Of a stretch of DNA of 6,465 nt, positions 6,211 through 6,465 are shown one piece after another. Both the position numbers and the translations under genes were made by a program. The first letter of the stretch is position 1; the number at the start of each line of letters is the position of its first letter. The notes under the pieces were generated by a model. The model saw only the letters and a list, made by a program, of their open reading frames with translations. It searched no databases and was not told where the DNA came from. This stretch comes from CAYLHS01 sp964594235 (GTDB lineage: Bacteria > Actinomycetota > Acidimicrobiia > Spongiisociales > UBA4744): assembly GCA_964594235.1 (NCBI GenBank), contig CAZQMF010000066.1, forward strand, positions 1 to 6,465, in the 5' to 3' direction.

Positions 6211-6465
6211 GTGTTGGTGAGGCTCTCTGCGTTGTTGCTGGCCATAGCCGTCGTGATCCCTGTCGCCGGAAACGCACAGGCGGCGGACACGACCGGTGTC
6301 GGCGCGCCCACCACGGCGGCGACGGCTGCCGACCCACTCACCACAACCACGACGATTGCCGATCTGCCCAGCTCGAACACCGTCGACAATCACTATCAGC
6401 AGCAGGTCGCTCCAGAGTCGGTTTCCGTTCCCCAGACCACACTGCCCGCATCTGATGTGTCGGGG
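6211..6465 (+). CDS. Secreted Thr/Ala/Pro-rich protein of unknown function, 3'-truncated by the window edge
   Basis: Reading from the GTG at 6211, 85 codons stay open to the last base of the window. The N-terminus is a textbook Sec signal peptide: a short charged region with Arg4, a hydrophobic core LSALLLAIAVVIPVAG (5-20), and a c-region NAQA with signal peptidase I cleavage expected after Ala24. The mature start (ADTTGVGAPTTAATAADP, then five Thr at 44-48) is a low-complexity Thr/Ala/Pro linker typical of exported actinobacterial proteins. It then becomes QQQV and PESVSVPQTT. No domain is visible in the part present, so function cannot be assigned; a cell-wall or cell-surface role is an inference from export alone. 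An in-frame TGA at 6193-6195 limits the start to GTG 6211, TTG 6214 or GTG 6217. None has a clear ribosome binding site. It lies 73 nt after the asparagine-synthase-like gene, same strand, and could be co-transcribed or leaderless. Confidence 0.72.
   Translation, partial: MLVRLSALLLAIAVVIPVAGNAQAADTTGVGAPTTAATAADPLTTTTTIADLPSSNTVDNHYQQQVAPESVSVPQTTLPASDVSG

Noticed and set aside
5823..6389. Minus-strand open frame spanning the end of the asparagine-synthase-like gene and the secreted-protein start
   Set aside because: It runs antisense to the C-terminal motif region of a real gene and then to the signal peptide. Its Ala/Val/Thr-rich content mirrors the + strand composition.
1..6465. Search for insertion sequences, integrase sites, CRISPR repeats, rRNA and riboswitches
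   Set aside because: No transposase-like frame, terminal inverted repeats, regularly spaced direct repeats or conserved RNA core was seen on either strand.

Overview
The window is a piece of a chromosomal surface-polysaccharide gene cluster from a high-G+C bacterium. The G+C-rich codon use, the GTG and TTG start codons, and an Ala/Thr-rich Sec-exported protein at the right edge fit an actinobacterium, possibly an Acidimicrobiia-type lineage. That placement is an inference from composition and style; no marker gene is present.

Layout, left to right. (1) The 3' part of a nucleotide-sugar 6-dehydrogenase of the WbpA/UDP-GlcNAc dehydrogenase type on the + strand, whose first residues lie off the left edge (1-1224). 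(2) A three-gene minus-strand run of glycosyltransferases, transcribed from 4446 down to 1234: a GT2-type enzyme, then a GT4-like GT-B enzyme, then a GT-A-like enzyme resembling the GnT-I/GT13 fold. The first two genes are 2 nt apart and the second and third are 31 nt apart, so this is probably one operon. It converges on the dehydrogenase with only 9 nt between the two stop codons. (3) A 176-bp divergent intergenic region (4447-4622) with two inverted repeats, a candidate -10 element and ribosome binding sites for both flanking genes. (4) An asparagine-synthase-like amidotransferase on the + strand (4623-6137), with a strong ribosome binding site. Its N-terminal glutaminase-like domain has no Cys at position 2 and its ATP-pyrophosphatase loop is a variant. 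(5) After 73 nt, the start of a secreted, Thr/Ala/Pro-rich protein that begins with GTG and runs off the right edge (6211-6465).

How the genes may work together: the dehydrogenase would supply a UDP-HexNAc uronic acid, the three glycosyltransferases would build part of a repeat unit, and the asparagine-synthase-like enzyme could amidate the uronate carboxyl or another sugar-linked carboxyl, as proposed for asparagine-synthetase homologues in some O-antigen loci. The amidation step is a hypothesis based on neighbourhood and family. I found no mobile element, CRISPR array, rRNA or convincing tRNA.
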